Source of the DNA: Opitutia bacterium
GTDB lineage: Bacteria > Verrucomicrobiota > Verrucomicrobiia > Opitutales > Opitutaceae
DNA length: 64,000 nt
NCBI GenBank assembly: GCA_947472765.1
Contig: CANJCM010000004.1
Coordinates: 57,370-121,369, forward strand
Reading direction: 5' to 3'
Shown: piece by piece, positions 28,890 to 37,004 of the stretch
Position numbering within the stretch: the stretch's first letter is position 1
How the letters are laid out: every line of letters begins with the position of its first letter
Notes under the pieces: model-generated
What the model was told of the DNA's origin: nothing
The model's input: only the letters and a program-made list of their open reading frames with translations
Database searches by the model: none
Made by a program: the position numbers and the translations under genes

Positions 28890-30052
28890 TTGGTGATCAC
28901 CGCGATCCCGATGGCGTAGACCAGCAGGTTGGCGATGGCGAGGGGGAGGAGCTTCTTCCAACCGAGTTCCATGACCTGGTCGTAGCGGAACCGCGGGACA
29001 GTCCAGCGCACCCACATGAAGAAGAAGATCCCGAAGACGACCTTCCCGAGGAAGATTCCGATCGAGAGCAGGCCGACGAACAGCGGATGGATGATCCAGG
29101 CCGCCCCCGTGATTCCGTTGAGCCAGCCGATCAGATCCGCGAGCGAGATCCACGGGAGCGGATTCCAGCCGCCGAGGAACAGCAGCGTGAAGACGCCGGA
29201 GCCGATGATCATGTGCGCGTATTCCGCGACGAAGAAGAGGCCCCACTTGAACGCGCCATACTCGGTGTGGAAACCACCGACGAGATCGGCTTCGGATTCC
29301 GGCATGTCGAACGGCTGGCGGTTCGTCTCGGCGAAGAGCGAGACGAGGAAAATGAAGGCCGACACCGGCATGATGAAGATGAACCACGCCCCACCCCAGA
29401 AGCCGGGCTGGCTCTGGAACTCCACCGTCTTGGCCAGACTCATCGTGCCCTCGGTGCCCGGCGCGTTGATCCACAGGAAAACCGGAATCACCGACAGCGT
29501 CATCGAGAGCTCATAGGAAATGAGCTGCGCCGAGGCGCGCACGCCGCCGAGAAAGGGATACTTCGAATTCGAGGCCCAGCCCGCGAGAATCAGGGAGTAG
29601 ACGCCGAGCGAGGAAACGGCGAAGACCGCGAGCAGGCCGATGTCGACGTTGGCGAGCCCGAGCGGGATCACCGCGCCGTGACCGTCGAGATAAGCACCGA
29701 ACGGTACGGTCGTGACCGTCGTGAGCGCGGGGATCATCGCGACGATCGGGGCGAGGATGAAGTAGAACTTGTTCACGCCGCCGGGCAGTGCGTCCTCCTT
29801 GAAGAGCATCTTGCCGCCGTCGGCCATGACGTGGAAGAGGCCGAGCCGCTGGAGGAACGTGCCGACGAACGGTATCCACGCGATCCACGGCACGATGGCG
29901 CGATTCGGACCGGGGCGGCCCTGGATCCAGGCGGACACCTTTCGCTCCGCCATCGAGCAGATGCCGCCGAGCGGGAAGATCACCAGGATTACCGCCAGGC
30001 CCTTGAGGACGGCCTGGATGACGGGATGAAGCTGGAAGTAGAAGTCGACCAT
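28886..30052 (-). CDS. nuoH: NADH-quinone oxidoreductase subunit H
   Basis: NuoH (ND1) forms much of the quinone chamber at the junction of the two arms. The 388-residue protein has the signatures AERKVSAWIQGRPGPNR and the acidic loop FAETNRQPFDMPESEADLV. The ATG at 30052 overlaps the nuoG stop by one base (TGATG), so translation is coupled. The last codon and stop come from the adjoining repeat. Confidence 0.97.
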   Translation of the reverse strand: MVDFYFQLHPVIQAVLKGLAVILVIFPLGGICSMAERKVSAWIQGRPGPNRAIVPWIAWIPFVGTFLQRLGLFHVMADGGKMLFKEDALPGGVNKFYFILAPIVAMIPALTTVTTVPFGAYLDGHGAVIPLGLANVDIGLLAVFAVSSLGVYSLILAGWASNSKYPFLGGVRASAQLISYELSMTLSVIPVFLWINAPGTEGTMSLAKTVEFQSQPGFWGGAWFIFIMPVSAFIFLVSLFAETNRQPFDMPESEADLVGGFHTEYGAFKWGLFFVAEYAHMIIGSGVFTLLFLGGWNPLPWISLADLIGWLNGITGAAWIIHPLFVGLLSIGIFLGKVVFGIFFFMWVRWTVPRFRYDQVMELGWKKLLPLAIANLLVYAIGIAVITK

Positions 30053-31755
30053 CACGAGGAGGCCGGCTGAGCCGCCGGCTTGTAGTGCAGGGTTTCACCT
30101 TCCACGAACGGGAGCGTTGCCCACGGGGTCGCATCGAGCAGCAGCCCGGTCTCGGGCAGATTCGCGAACGTGACGGTCTGCAGCGCGGGAACTTCCGCCG
30201 CGATCGTCGTCCAGAGCGTGTTGATTTCGCCAGCCACCGCGGCTCCACCGCAGCCCGCGACGAGCCGCGCGAGCACCGCGACGTCTTCGACCGCACCCGT
30301 CGGACCAGGAACCGCCTTGAAGAACTTCTGCAGGCGGAACTGCTGATTCACGAACGTGCCGTTCTTCTCGAAAGTCATCAGCGTCGGAAGGACAACCTTC
30401 GCCGCCGCGGTCGTGGCGTTCGCATGCGTGCCGAGATAAACAATGGCGACCTTCGCGAGCTGAGCCGTGGTCAAGCCGGCCGCCGCGAGATCTTCGCCGA
30501 CGGAAACAACCGCCTTGACGCGGCCGGCGTCGATCGCGGCGCCGAGTTCGCCCAGCGTGCTCTTCGGCAACTGCGCGATCAGACCGATGACCAGCGCACC
30601 GCGGACGTTCGGATTGCGGTCGGCGGAAATGAGGAGCTTGTCGCCCTCGCCCGTCCGGCTGACGAGATGCGTCGAAGCCTGGAGCGCAGTCGCGAGCTTG
30701 CGGGTGAGAAACTGTTCCTCGACCGAACTGCGCCCGGAACCGACCACCGCGACAGAACCCGCTGAGGACTTCAGAAACTCCGCGGCCTTCGCCATTGCCA
30801 CTTCGCCCGTCGCAGCACTCCCGCTCACCAACGGTGAGCCCAGGCGGTCCGCCGCGCGGACCGGCTTGTACAAATCGCGGGCGCTGTCGGCGAGCCAGGT
30901 GTCGTTGACCTCGTCATTGCGCCGCGGGGTGATCCGGTAGATCACGCCTTCGCGGGACCAAACCACGGTGTTGGCGCCGACGCTCGACTCGGTGTCGATC
31001 GAGTTCGTCTGCTTCAGGAACCAGACGCGCATCTTGAACCGGAAGTCGGTCGAGGTGAGCGCGCCGACCGGGCAGATGTCGACGGTGTTGAGCGAGTAAT
31101 TGTTCGCGAGCGCCTTGCCCGGATAGCAGGTGAGCGTCGAATAACTGCCGCGATCGACGAAGCCGAGGACATCATCCTTGGCGATTTCCTTGCAAAAGCG
31201 GATGCAGCGGGAGCAGAGGATGCAGCGCTCGTCGTCGAGCGTGACGCGGGGTCCGAGCTGCGTGCGCTTCGGCTTCACGTTCTTCTGTTCGATGAAACGC
31301 GAGTAGCCGCGGCCGTAACCGGTGGACTGTTCCTGCAACTTGCACTCGCCGGCCTGATCGCAAATCGGGCAATCGAGCGGGTGATTGATGAGGAGGAACT
31401 CCATCACGCCCTCACGGCAGTCCTTGATTTGCGGCGTGTTGGTGCGGATGTGAAGGCCGGGGGACGCATTCGTCGCGCAGCCGATCTGCGGGCGCGGGAT
31501 CCAGTTGATCTTCTGCTTGCCCGTCACCGGATCCATGATCGGTGCCTTCGAGACGGGATCGACCGCCGGCATGCCCATTTCGATCAGACACATCCGGCAA
31601 TTGCCGACGACGGTGAGCTTCGGATGGTAGCAGTAGTACGGCACGTCCACGCCGACCAGGCGCGCGGCCTCGATCACATTCGTGCCTTTCGGCACGGCGA
31701 TCTCCTTGCCGTCGACATTGACGGTGACGAGGTCGGATTTGGCGGGGGCGATCAT
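30052..31755 (-). CDS. nuoG: NADH-quinone oxidoreductase subunit G
   Basis: NuoG holds the N1b, N4 and N5 clusters. Present are the 2Fe-2S ligands (YYCYHPKLTVVGNCRMCLIE), the His-Cys3 set (HPLDCPICDQAGEC) and the 4Fe-4S ferredoxin-like set (CILCSRCIRFC, VDICPVGALTS). At 567 residues it is short for the family; the C-terminal molybdopterin-type domain is reduced. The gene is separated from nuoF by the inserted S23-type element. Confidence 0.95.
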   Translation of the reverse strand: MIAPAKSDLVTVNVDGKEIAVPKGTNVIEAARLVGVDVPYYCYHPKLTVVGNCRMCLIEMGMPAVDPVSKAPIMDPVTGKQKINWIPRPQIGCATNASPGLHIRTNTPQIKDCREGVMEFLLINHPLDCPICDQAGECKLQEQSTGYGRGYSRFIEQKNVKPKRTQLGPRVTLDDERCILCSRCIRFCKEIAKDDVLGFVDRGSYSTLTCYPGKALANNYSLNTVDICPVGALTSTDFRFKMRVWFLKQTNSIDTESSVGANTVVWSREGVIYRITPRRNDEVNDTWLADSARDLYKPVRAADRLGSPLVSGSAATGEVAMAKAAEFLKSSAGSVAVVGSGRSSVEEQFLTRKLATALQASTHLVSRTGEGDKLLISADRNPNVRGALVIGLIAQLPKSTLGELGAAIDAGRVKAVVSVGEDLAAAGLTTAQLAKVAIVYLGTHANATTAAAKVVLPTLMTFEKNGTFVNQQFRLQKFFKAVPGPTGAVEDVAVLARLVAGCGGAAVAGEINTLWTTIAAEVPALQTVTFANLPETGLLLDATPWATLPFVEGETLHYKPAAQPASS

Positions 31756-31759
31756 TGCA

Positions 31760-32190
31760 GAAGGAGTCAGGAGGGAAGGAGTCAGGATTCAGGAGCCGGG
31801 GGTCTCGATAGCCCGGGCATATGCGTTGAGTAGACGGCTCACTTCCTCGAGTTGAGGCATCAATTCAGTGAAGTCACCATAACCGAGGTCACGCGCCAGA
31901 ATCAGGTAATAACGACACTCCTCGAGCGAACCTTGGGCGATGTTCATGAACCGCCGCTTGTCTGCTACGCCCGATTTCTTGAACCCTTCGGCAATGTTCG
32001 CCGGGACGGAAATAGCCGCGCGCCGAAGCTGGGACGTAAGCGCGTAGACTTCTTTCGAGGGAAACGCCTCCGAAAAACGATAGGTCGCCAAGACCCACGC
32101 ATGAGCCTTCTGCCATACGATCAGATCTTCAAACGTACGAGCTGGAGCACGTTCGCTCCTGCCTCCTGAATCCTGACTCCTGACTCCTAA
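31760..32190. mobile_element. GGAGTCA heptamer element carrying a four-helix-bundle gene, inserted between nuoF and nuoG
   Basis: The left arm (31760-31797) has GGAGTCA-type heptamers and the right arm (32155-32190) has the complementary TCCTGAC series. An 18-nt stretch is a perfect inverted match between arms: 31778-31795 with 32163-32180. The only gene between the arms is the 139-residue S23/IVS-type protein; both ends of that gene lie in or beyond the arms. The empty element at 27601-27734 shares the arm sequence. The arrangement resembles a small mobile unit with one cargo gene. Confidence 0.8.
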
Positions 32191-32208
32191 ATTCGTCACG
32201 ATCTTCAT
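31789..32208 (-). CDS. Four-helix-bundle protein of the S23/23S-rRNA-intervening-sequence family
   Basis: The 139-residue product has the family opening FEDLIVWQKAHAWVL (residues 26-40), then SQLRRAAISVPANIAEGFKKSG and a closing helix EEVSRLLNAYARA, that is, four amphipathic helices. The family is known from intervening sequences in 23S rRNA genes and shares its fold with Avd proteins of diversity-generating retroelements; its biochemical role is unknown. Residues about 7-18 are translated from the heptamer arm (GVRSQDSGGRS). The ATG overlaps the nuoF stop (ATGA), so ribosomes leaving nuoF could start it. The stop codon lies in the opposite arm. It is a foreign passenger in the nuo operon, not a complex I subunit. 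Confidence 0.85.
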   Translation of the reverse strand: MKIVTNLGVRSQDSGGRSERAPARTFEDLIVWQKAHAWVLATYRFSEAFPSKEVYALTSQLRRAAISVPANIAEGFKKSGVADKRRFMNIAQGSLEECRYYLILARDLGYGDFTELMPQLEEVSRLLNAYARAIETPGS

Positions 32209-33548
32209 ACGAGCGGGGCAGCCTCCTCGTTCTTCTTCGCGTCCGCGTAGCCTTTGAACTCATCGCCGAACTTCGCGATGAAGCTCTGGGTCGGCCAGGA
32301 GCAGGCTTCGCCGAAGGCGCAGATCGTGCGGCCGGCGATTTGATCTGCTACGCTCTTCAGGAGCACGCCGTCATCGGGCCGCGCGGTCTCGTGGACCATG
32401 CGGTTCGTGATTTTCTTCATCCAGAGCGATCCTTCGCGGCACGGCGTGCACTGGCCGCAGCTCTCGTGCGCATAGAACGCGTTGATGTTGGCCAGCGCCT
32501 CCACCATGTTGACGGAGTCGTCCATCACGATCACGCCGCCGGAGCCGCCCATCGTGCCGCAGGCCGCGAGCGTGTCGAAATCCATCGGGATGTCCTCGAC
32601 CGCAAGCGTGCGCGACGAGCCATCCTTGTTCTTCAGCGTGAAGGTTTCGCCGAACTTGAGAATCTTCGCCGACGAGCCGCCGGGAATCACGGCCTTGAAC
32701 TTCCGGCCGGGTAGCGGGCCGCCGCAGACTTCGTTCAGGAGCTGGCCAAGGGTGATGCCGCCGACCTCGTACTCAAAATAACCGGGCTTCTGCACGTGGC
32801 CGCTCACGCAGAGGATGCGGGTGCCGGTGTTGTTCGGCGTGCCGATCTTCGCGTAAGTGTCGCCGCCCATCTCGAGGATGTGCTTCACGTGACAGAGCGT
32901 CTCCACGTTGTTCACGATCGTCGGGCACTGGTAGAGTCCGAGCACCGCCGGGAAATACGGCGGCTTGATCCGCGGGTAAGGACGCTTGCCCTCGAGCGAT
33001 TCAATCAGGCCCGTCTCCTCACCGCAGATGTAGGCACCGGCGCCGCGGTGCACGTAGATTTCGCAGCTGTAATTGGTGCCGAGAATATTGGGGCCCGCAA
33101 AATTCGCCGCCCGGGCCTCCGCGATCGCCTTCTCCAGAATCCGCGCGCCATGCGGCATCTCGCCGCGAATGTAAATGTAGGCCTGCTTCACGTTGTTGGC
33201 CCACGCCGAAATCATGATGCCCTCGATCAGCTGGTGCGGATCCTGGTGCATGATGTAGCGGTCCTTGAACGTGCCCGGCTCGGACTCGTCCGCGTTCACC
33301 ACGAGATAGATCGGCTTGCCGCTCTTGCGATCGACCAGGCCCCACTTCACGCCGCACGGAAAACCCGCGCCGCCCCGGCCGCGCAGACCGGATTTTTTCA
33401 CCTCGTCGATGATCGCCGCGGGCTGCATCGCCACGGCTTTCTTCAGCATCTCGTAGCCGCCGTTGCGGACGTAGCACGCCAGGTCATTGGTATAACCAGG
33501 CTCGTCGATGTGCTTGAAGATGATCCGGCGTTGGGAAGGAGCAGCCAT
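32205..33548 (-). CDS. nuoF: NADH-quinone oxidoreductase subunit F (NADH/FMN-binding)
   Basis: NuoF binds NADH and FMN and holds cluster N3. The 447-residue protein has the Gly-rich nucleotide motif GLRGRGGAGFPCGVKWG, the FMN loop CNADESEPGTFKDR-like segment (VVNADESEPGTFKDR), HRGAGAYICGEETGLIESLEG, and the 4Fe-4S ligands ESCGQCTPCREG. The start is placed at MAAPSQRR. An in-frame ATG at 33563 exists only because of the adjoining repeat. Confidence 0.96.
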   Translation of the reverse strand: MAAPSQRRIIFKHIDEPGYTNDLACYVRNGGYEMLKKAVAMQPAAIIDEVKKSGLRGRGGAGFPCGVKWGLVDRKSGKPIYLVVNADESEPGTFKDRYIMHQDPHQLIEGIMISAWANNVKQAYIYIRGEMPHGARILEKAIAEARAANFAGPNILGTNYSCEIYVHRGAGAYICGEETGLIESLEGKRPYPRIKPPYFPAVLGLYQCPTIVNNVETLCHVKHILEMGGDTYAKIGTPNNTGTRILCVSGHVQKPGYFEYEVGGITLGQLLNEVCGGPLPGRKFKAVIPGGSSAKILKFGETFTLKNKDGSSRTLAVEDIPMDFDTLAACGTMGGSGGVIVMDDSVNMVEALANINAFYAHESCGQCTPCREGSLWMKKITNRMVHETARPDDGVLLKSVADQIAGRTICAFGEACSWPTQSFIAKFGDEFKGYADAKKNEEAAPLV

Positions 33549-33557
33549 GGTTTTTTT

Positions 33558-33644
33558 AACCACTAATCTTCACTAATCGGGCACTAATCCGGACCAGAGC
33601 CGGACTCGCAGCGATGAGTGATCCATTAGTGTTCATTAGTGGTT
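33558..33644. repeat. CACTAAT inverted repeat between nuoE and nuoF
   Basis: The left arm 33558-33590 has three CACTAAT units spaced 9-11 nt. The right arm 33620-33644 has ATTAGTG units with 10-nt spacing, ending in GTGGTT, the complement of AACCAC. The pair can form a long imperfect hairpin over a 29-nt loop. It fills most of the 108-bp gap. Confidence 0.8.
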
Positions 33645-33656
33645 CGTCTCCGGTCC

Positions 33657-34142
33657 TCAGCGTTTCTTCGCCTCGGCCTTGATCTGATCGCTCAGCGCCT
33701 TGGCCTTCGCGACGTCCACCTTCTCGTGCAGGTCGTCATCGATCATCACCACCGGGGCGGTGCCACAGCTGGCGAGGCATTCGACGAACTCGATCGTGAC
33801 TTCGCCGTCGGGCGAAATTTCGCCGCGGTGCGTCTTGAATTCCTTCTCGAACGTCTCGCAGGTCTTGTAGCCACCAAGCAGCGCGCACGAGAGCGTGCGG
33901 CACACCTTGACGTGGCGGCGGCCGATCGGCTGCTGCCGGAACATCGGGTAGAAGGTCACGACCTCGTACACGTTGATCGGCTGCAGCTCGAGCTTCGCCG
34001 CAATCCACTCGATCGCGTCCTTCGAAATGTAGCCCGCGTCCTCCTGGATCAGGTGCAGCAACGGCAGCACCGCGCTCCGCTTCACCGGGTAATGCGGGAT
34101 GACTTCGTCGATCCGCTTGAGCGTTTCGGGTTTCAAATTCAT
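33657..34142 (-). CDS. nuoE: NADH-quinone oxidoreductase subunit E (2Fe-2S, N1a)
   Basis: NuoE is the 24-kDa-type subunit that pairs with NuoF. The 161-residue protein has the thioredoxin-like ferredoxin ligands VCRTLSC and ECLASCGTAPVVMIDDD. The start at MNLKPETL is chosen; the 18 codons upstream (34143-34196) are translated repeat sequence and should not be included. Confidence 0.95.
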   Translation of the reverse strand: MNLKPETLKRIDEVIPHYPVKRSAVLPLLHLIQEDAGYISKDAIEWIAAKLELQPINVYEVVTFYPMFRQQPIGRRHVKVCRTLSCALLGGYKTCETFEKEFKTHRGEISPDGEVTIEFVECLASCGTAPVVMIDDDLHEKVDVAKAKALSDQIKAEAKKR

Positions 34143-34147
34143 CGGGC

Positions 34148-34280
34148 AGTAGCGAGTAGCGGGTAGCGAGTAGCGGGTAGCGCGCTGCCGCGGCAAAACG
34201 GCTGCCTGACTGCCAAAGGTCGGTGGTTGGTGGATTCGAAATTCATGCTCACTACTCGCTACTCAATGCTCGCTACTAGC
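34148..34280. repeat. GTAGCGA/G heptamer inverted repeat between nuoD and nuoE
   Basis: The left arm 34148-34182 reads GTAGCGA, GTAGCGG, GTAGCGA, GTAGCGG, GTAGCGC. The right arm 34249-34280 reads CTACTCG, CTACTCA, ATGCTCG, CTACTAG. The right arm overlaps the end of nuoD and contains its stop codon. Confidence 0.85.
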
Positions 34281-35526
34281 GATCACACTCTCCCATCACG
34301 AAATCCAGCGACCCGAGGATCGAGACGACGTCAGAGATCAGGCAGCCCGTGCAAATCTTCGGGAGAATCGAGAGATTGCAGAACGAGGGAGAGCGAATCT
34401 TCAGCCGCCACGGCACGCCGCCGCCCTTGCTGACGACATAAAAGCCGAGGATGCCCTTCGGGTTTTCGGCCTCGAAGTAAACTTCGCCCGGGGGCATCTG
34501 CGGCCCTTCCGTGACGATCATGAAATTCTGGATCAGCTCCTCCATCGAGGTGAGGACCTTGTCCTTCGGTGGGGCAAAGATCCGCTTCGCGTCCGTCGCG
34601 TACCACGGGCCATCCGGGAACTTCGCGATCACCTGCTTGATGATCCGGACCGACTGGCGCATCTCCTCGCCGCGAACGAGATAGCGGTCGTAACAGTCGC
34701 CCTTGCTGCCCACTGGGACGTCGAACTCGTACTGTTCGTAGCCGGAGTACGGCTTGTCCTTGCGCAGATCGAGCGGGACGCCGGAGCCGCGCAGATTCGG
34801 ACCGGTCAGGCCGTAGGCGAGCGCGTCCGCCTTCGAGATCACGCCGATGCCGACGGTGCGATCCATGAAGATCTTGTTTCGCGTCAGGAGCGTCAGCGTC
34901 TCCTCGAGAATCGGCAGGAACTGATCGCAAAACGCGTTCACACGTCCGAGCCAGCCTTCCGGCACGTCACGCGTCACACCGCCGATGCGGGTGTAACTGG
35001 TGGTGAACCGCGCACCGGTGAGTTCCTCGAACAGCTTGTAGAGCTTTTCGCGCTCGTGGAGCGAGTAGAGCAGCACGGACCACGCACCGACATCGAGGCC
35101 GAACGCACCGAGGCCCATCAGATGGGCGGAAATGCGCGCCATCTCGGCCGTGATCACGCGGATCGCCTGGCAACGCGCCGGCACTTCGAGCTTCGCGAGC
35201 CGCTCGACCGCGATCGCATAAGCCATGTTGTTGGCCAGCGGTGCGAGGTAGTCCAACCGGTCCGTGTACGGCACGAACTGGTTGTAAGTCATGTTCTCGG
35301 CGATTTTCTCGTCGCCGCGGTGCAGGTACCCGAGCACCGGATCGCACTTCGTCAGGATCTCGCCATCGAGCTCCATCTGCAGCCGCAGCACGCCGTGCGT
35401 CGAGGGGTGCGACGGTCCCATCGAGAGCGACATCTTCTCGGTCTGGAATTCGGTGCCTTCGACCAATCCGGCAGGCACCTTTGCCGCTTTCGCCGCGCTG
35501 TCGGGAAATGAAAATTCGGTGGCCAT
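34276..35526 (-). CDS. nuoD: NADH-quinone oxidoreductase subunit D
   Basis: NuoD (49-kDa) lines the quinone site. The 416-residue protein contains the conserved GPSHPSTHGVLRLQMELDGE loop, HRGDEKIAE, and the C-terminal region ICTGCLISDVVSILGSLDFVMGECDR. The TAG stop (34276-34278) is part of the GTAGCGA repeat, whereas the protein otherwise ends at the normal family position. The nuoC gene is 13 bp upstream. Confidence 0.97.
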   Translation of the reverse strand: MATEFSFPDSAAKAAKVPAGLVEGTEFQTEKMSLSMGPSHPSTHGVLRLQMELDGEILTKCDPVLGYLHRGDEKIAENMTYNQFVPYTDRLDYLAPLANNMAYAIAVERLAKLEVPARCQAIRVITAEMARISAHLMGLGAFGLDVGAWSVLLYSLHEREKLYKLFEELTGARFTTSYTRIGGVTRDVPEGWLGRVNAFCDQFLPILEETLTLLTRNKIFMDRTVGIGVISKADALAYGLTGPNLRGSGVPLDLRKDKPYSGYEQYEFDVPVGSKGDCYDRYLVRGEEMRQSVRIIKQVIAKFPDGPWYATDAKRIFAPPKDKVLTSMEELIQNFMIVTEGPQMPPGEVYFEAENPKGILGFYVVSKGGGVPWRLKIRSPSFCNLSILPKICTGCLISDVVSILGSLDFVMGECDR

Positions 35527-35539
35527 CAGAGTGCGCGGC

Positions 35540-36217
35540 TCATTCCCGGACTTGTTTCAGACCTTCTTGATCCGGACGCGGACGGCGATCCGCCCAGCTC
35601 TCGTCCTTCGCCCGCGGTTCGGCCTCGGTGAGGTTGATTTCACCCGAAGTCGCGACGAACGGTCCACCCGCCATCGGAGCCGACAGCACGCGGGTGCCGG
35701 TTTCGGCGGTGACGTCCGCGTCGGGCAGTGCCGTCTCGATGCCGGCCAGCGGGAAATCCTTCCGCAGCGGATGATAGGGATATTCGTCCCACATCAGAAT
35801 CCGGCGCAGGTCGGGGTGCCCGACGAACTTCACGCCCATCAGATCGAAGCACTCGCGCTCATGCCAGTTCGCACCCGGCCAGAGGCTGACGACGCTCGGC
35901 GCTGACGGCTCGGTATCGCTGGCGCAGTTCGCCGCGACGCGGACGTAGACATTCCGAGTCGTGGAGTAGAGATGGTAAACCACCGTGAACCGCGGCGAAG
36001 CGCCCTCAGCCCAATCAATGGCCGTCAGGTCCATCAGCATGTCAAAGCCCTGCTCCGACTTAAGGTGCCCGAGGGCGACCACGACCTCGCCAAGCGGCAC
36101 GTCGACCGCCGGATGGTCCGAGGAAGCGCGCTCGGTGGCGGCGAGACCCTTGCCGCGCAGGAACGCGAGCGGGAGCTCGGTTGCCGTCGTGCTGGTTGAT
36201 TCGTTACCGGACGCCAT
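35540..36217 (-). CDS. nuoC: NADH-quinone oxidoreductase subunit C
   Basis: NuoC (30-kDa) joins NuoB, D and I. The 225-residue protein has the family segments FDMLMDLTAIDW, RFTVVYHLYS and the signature WHERECFDLMGVKFVGHPDLRRILM followed by YPYHPLRKDFPL. The C-terminal tail after the signature (about 60 residues) is longer than in short family members. The start at MASGNEST leaves 20 bp to the nuoB stop. Confidence 0.95.
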   Translation of the reverse strand: MASGNESTSTTATELPLAFLRGKGLAATERASSDHPAVDVPLGEVVVALGHLKSEQGFDMLMDLTAIDWAEGASPRFTVVYHLYSTTRNVYVRVAANCASDTEPSAPSVVSLWPGANWHERECFDLMGVKFVGHPDLRRILMWDEYPYHPLRKDFPLAGIETALPDADVTAETGTRVLSAPMAGGPFVATSGEINLTEAEPRAKDESWADRRPRPDQEGLKQVRE

Positions 36218-36237
36218 GGAAACGCAGATTCGTCCGC

Positions 36238-36774
36238 TCAGCTCTGCACACCATGCGGTGGCGCATCGCTGGAAAACAGGTGGTGGGTGGCAGGTTCGCG
36301 CTTCACCTTGTTCTGAAGCTTGATCAAGGCGTCGAGCAGCGCCTCCGGCCGCGGAGGGCACCCGCTGACGTAGACGTCAACCGGCACGATCCGGTCCACG
36401 CCCTGCAAAGTCGCGTAGCTGCGGTACATGCCGCCCGTGCTGGCGCAGGCGCCCATGGCGATAACCCACTTCGGGGCGCACATCTGGTCGTAAATCCGGC
36501 GGAGATGGGCGGCCATCTTGTAGGTGACGGTGCCGGCCACGATCATACAGTCGGCTTGGCGGGGTGAGAAACGCATCACTTCGGCCCCAAACCGGGCGAT
36601 GTCGAAGCGGGCTCCACCCACGGCCATCAGTTCGATGGCGCAGCAGGCCAAACCCATGGGCATCGGCCACATGGAGTTAGTCCGGATCCAGTTGATGACC
36701 GCATCGGCCCGGGTAACGACGACGTCGCCCTCAACTTTGCTGTTGTAGCCGAGTTCGGTGTTGGCGGTGACCAT
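36238..36774 (-). CDS. nuoB: NADH-quinone oxidoreductase subunit B (cluster N2)
   Basis: NuoB holds the terminal N2 cluster next to the quinone site. The 178-residue protein has the tandem cysteines [13 protein letters not shown], then [25 protein letters not shown] and [12 protein letters not shown]. It is the first nuo gene here; nuoA, which normally precedes it, is absent. The operon promoter should lie within 36775-37004. Confidence 0.97.
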   Translation of the reverse strand: MVTANTELGYNSKVEGDVVVTRADAVINWIRTNSMWPMPMGLACCAIELMAVGGARFDIARFGAEVMRFSPRQADCMIVAGTVTYKMAAHLRRIYDQMCAPKWVIAMGACASTGGMYRSYATLQGVDRIVPVDVYVSGCPPRPEALLDALIKLQNKVKREPATHHLFSSDAPPHGVQS

Positions 36775-37004
36775 GGTTTAGGCGTCGATATGAAACAAAA
36801 ATCCGTCGCAGAGTTGGGTGCGCTGCCCGGACGCGCAAGTAGGTTTTCGCGGGTCAGCGTGTACGTTCCATCTTAGAAGGAACCCCGCAAGTCAGCGACA
36901 GCGTTGCTTGAATCGACACGAGATCGCGAAACCGTCTCGCCGCATCCGCGATGGCTCTGGGCTGATTGCATGACCTGCTTGTTGCAGGGTTCATGCCGCC
37001 CGCA

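Noticed and set aside
31789..32208. A diversity-generating retroelement, because the four-helix protein resembles Avd
   Set aside because: No reverse transcriptase, template repeat or adenine-substituted variable repeat is present nearby.
31789..32208. An rRNA intervening sequence
   Set aside because: The S23 family is known from 23S rRNA genes, but no rRNA sequence is in this window; the gene lies between nuoF and nuoG.
34148..34182. Possible CRISPR or larger tandem array in the GTAGCGA stretch
   Set aside because: Units are only 7 nt with no spacers, and the array has an inverted partner 67 bp away. This is an inverted-repeat element, not CRISPR.
34143..34196. N-terminal extension of NuoE
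   Set aside because: The 18 extra codons (RATRYSLPATRY-like) are translated heptamer repeat; the family start is MNLKPETL.
36775..37004. nuoA hidden upstream of nuoB
   Set aside because: No frame of about 110-130 residues with three membrane helices exists in either direction in this gap.
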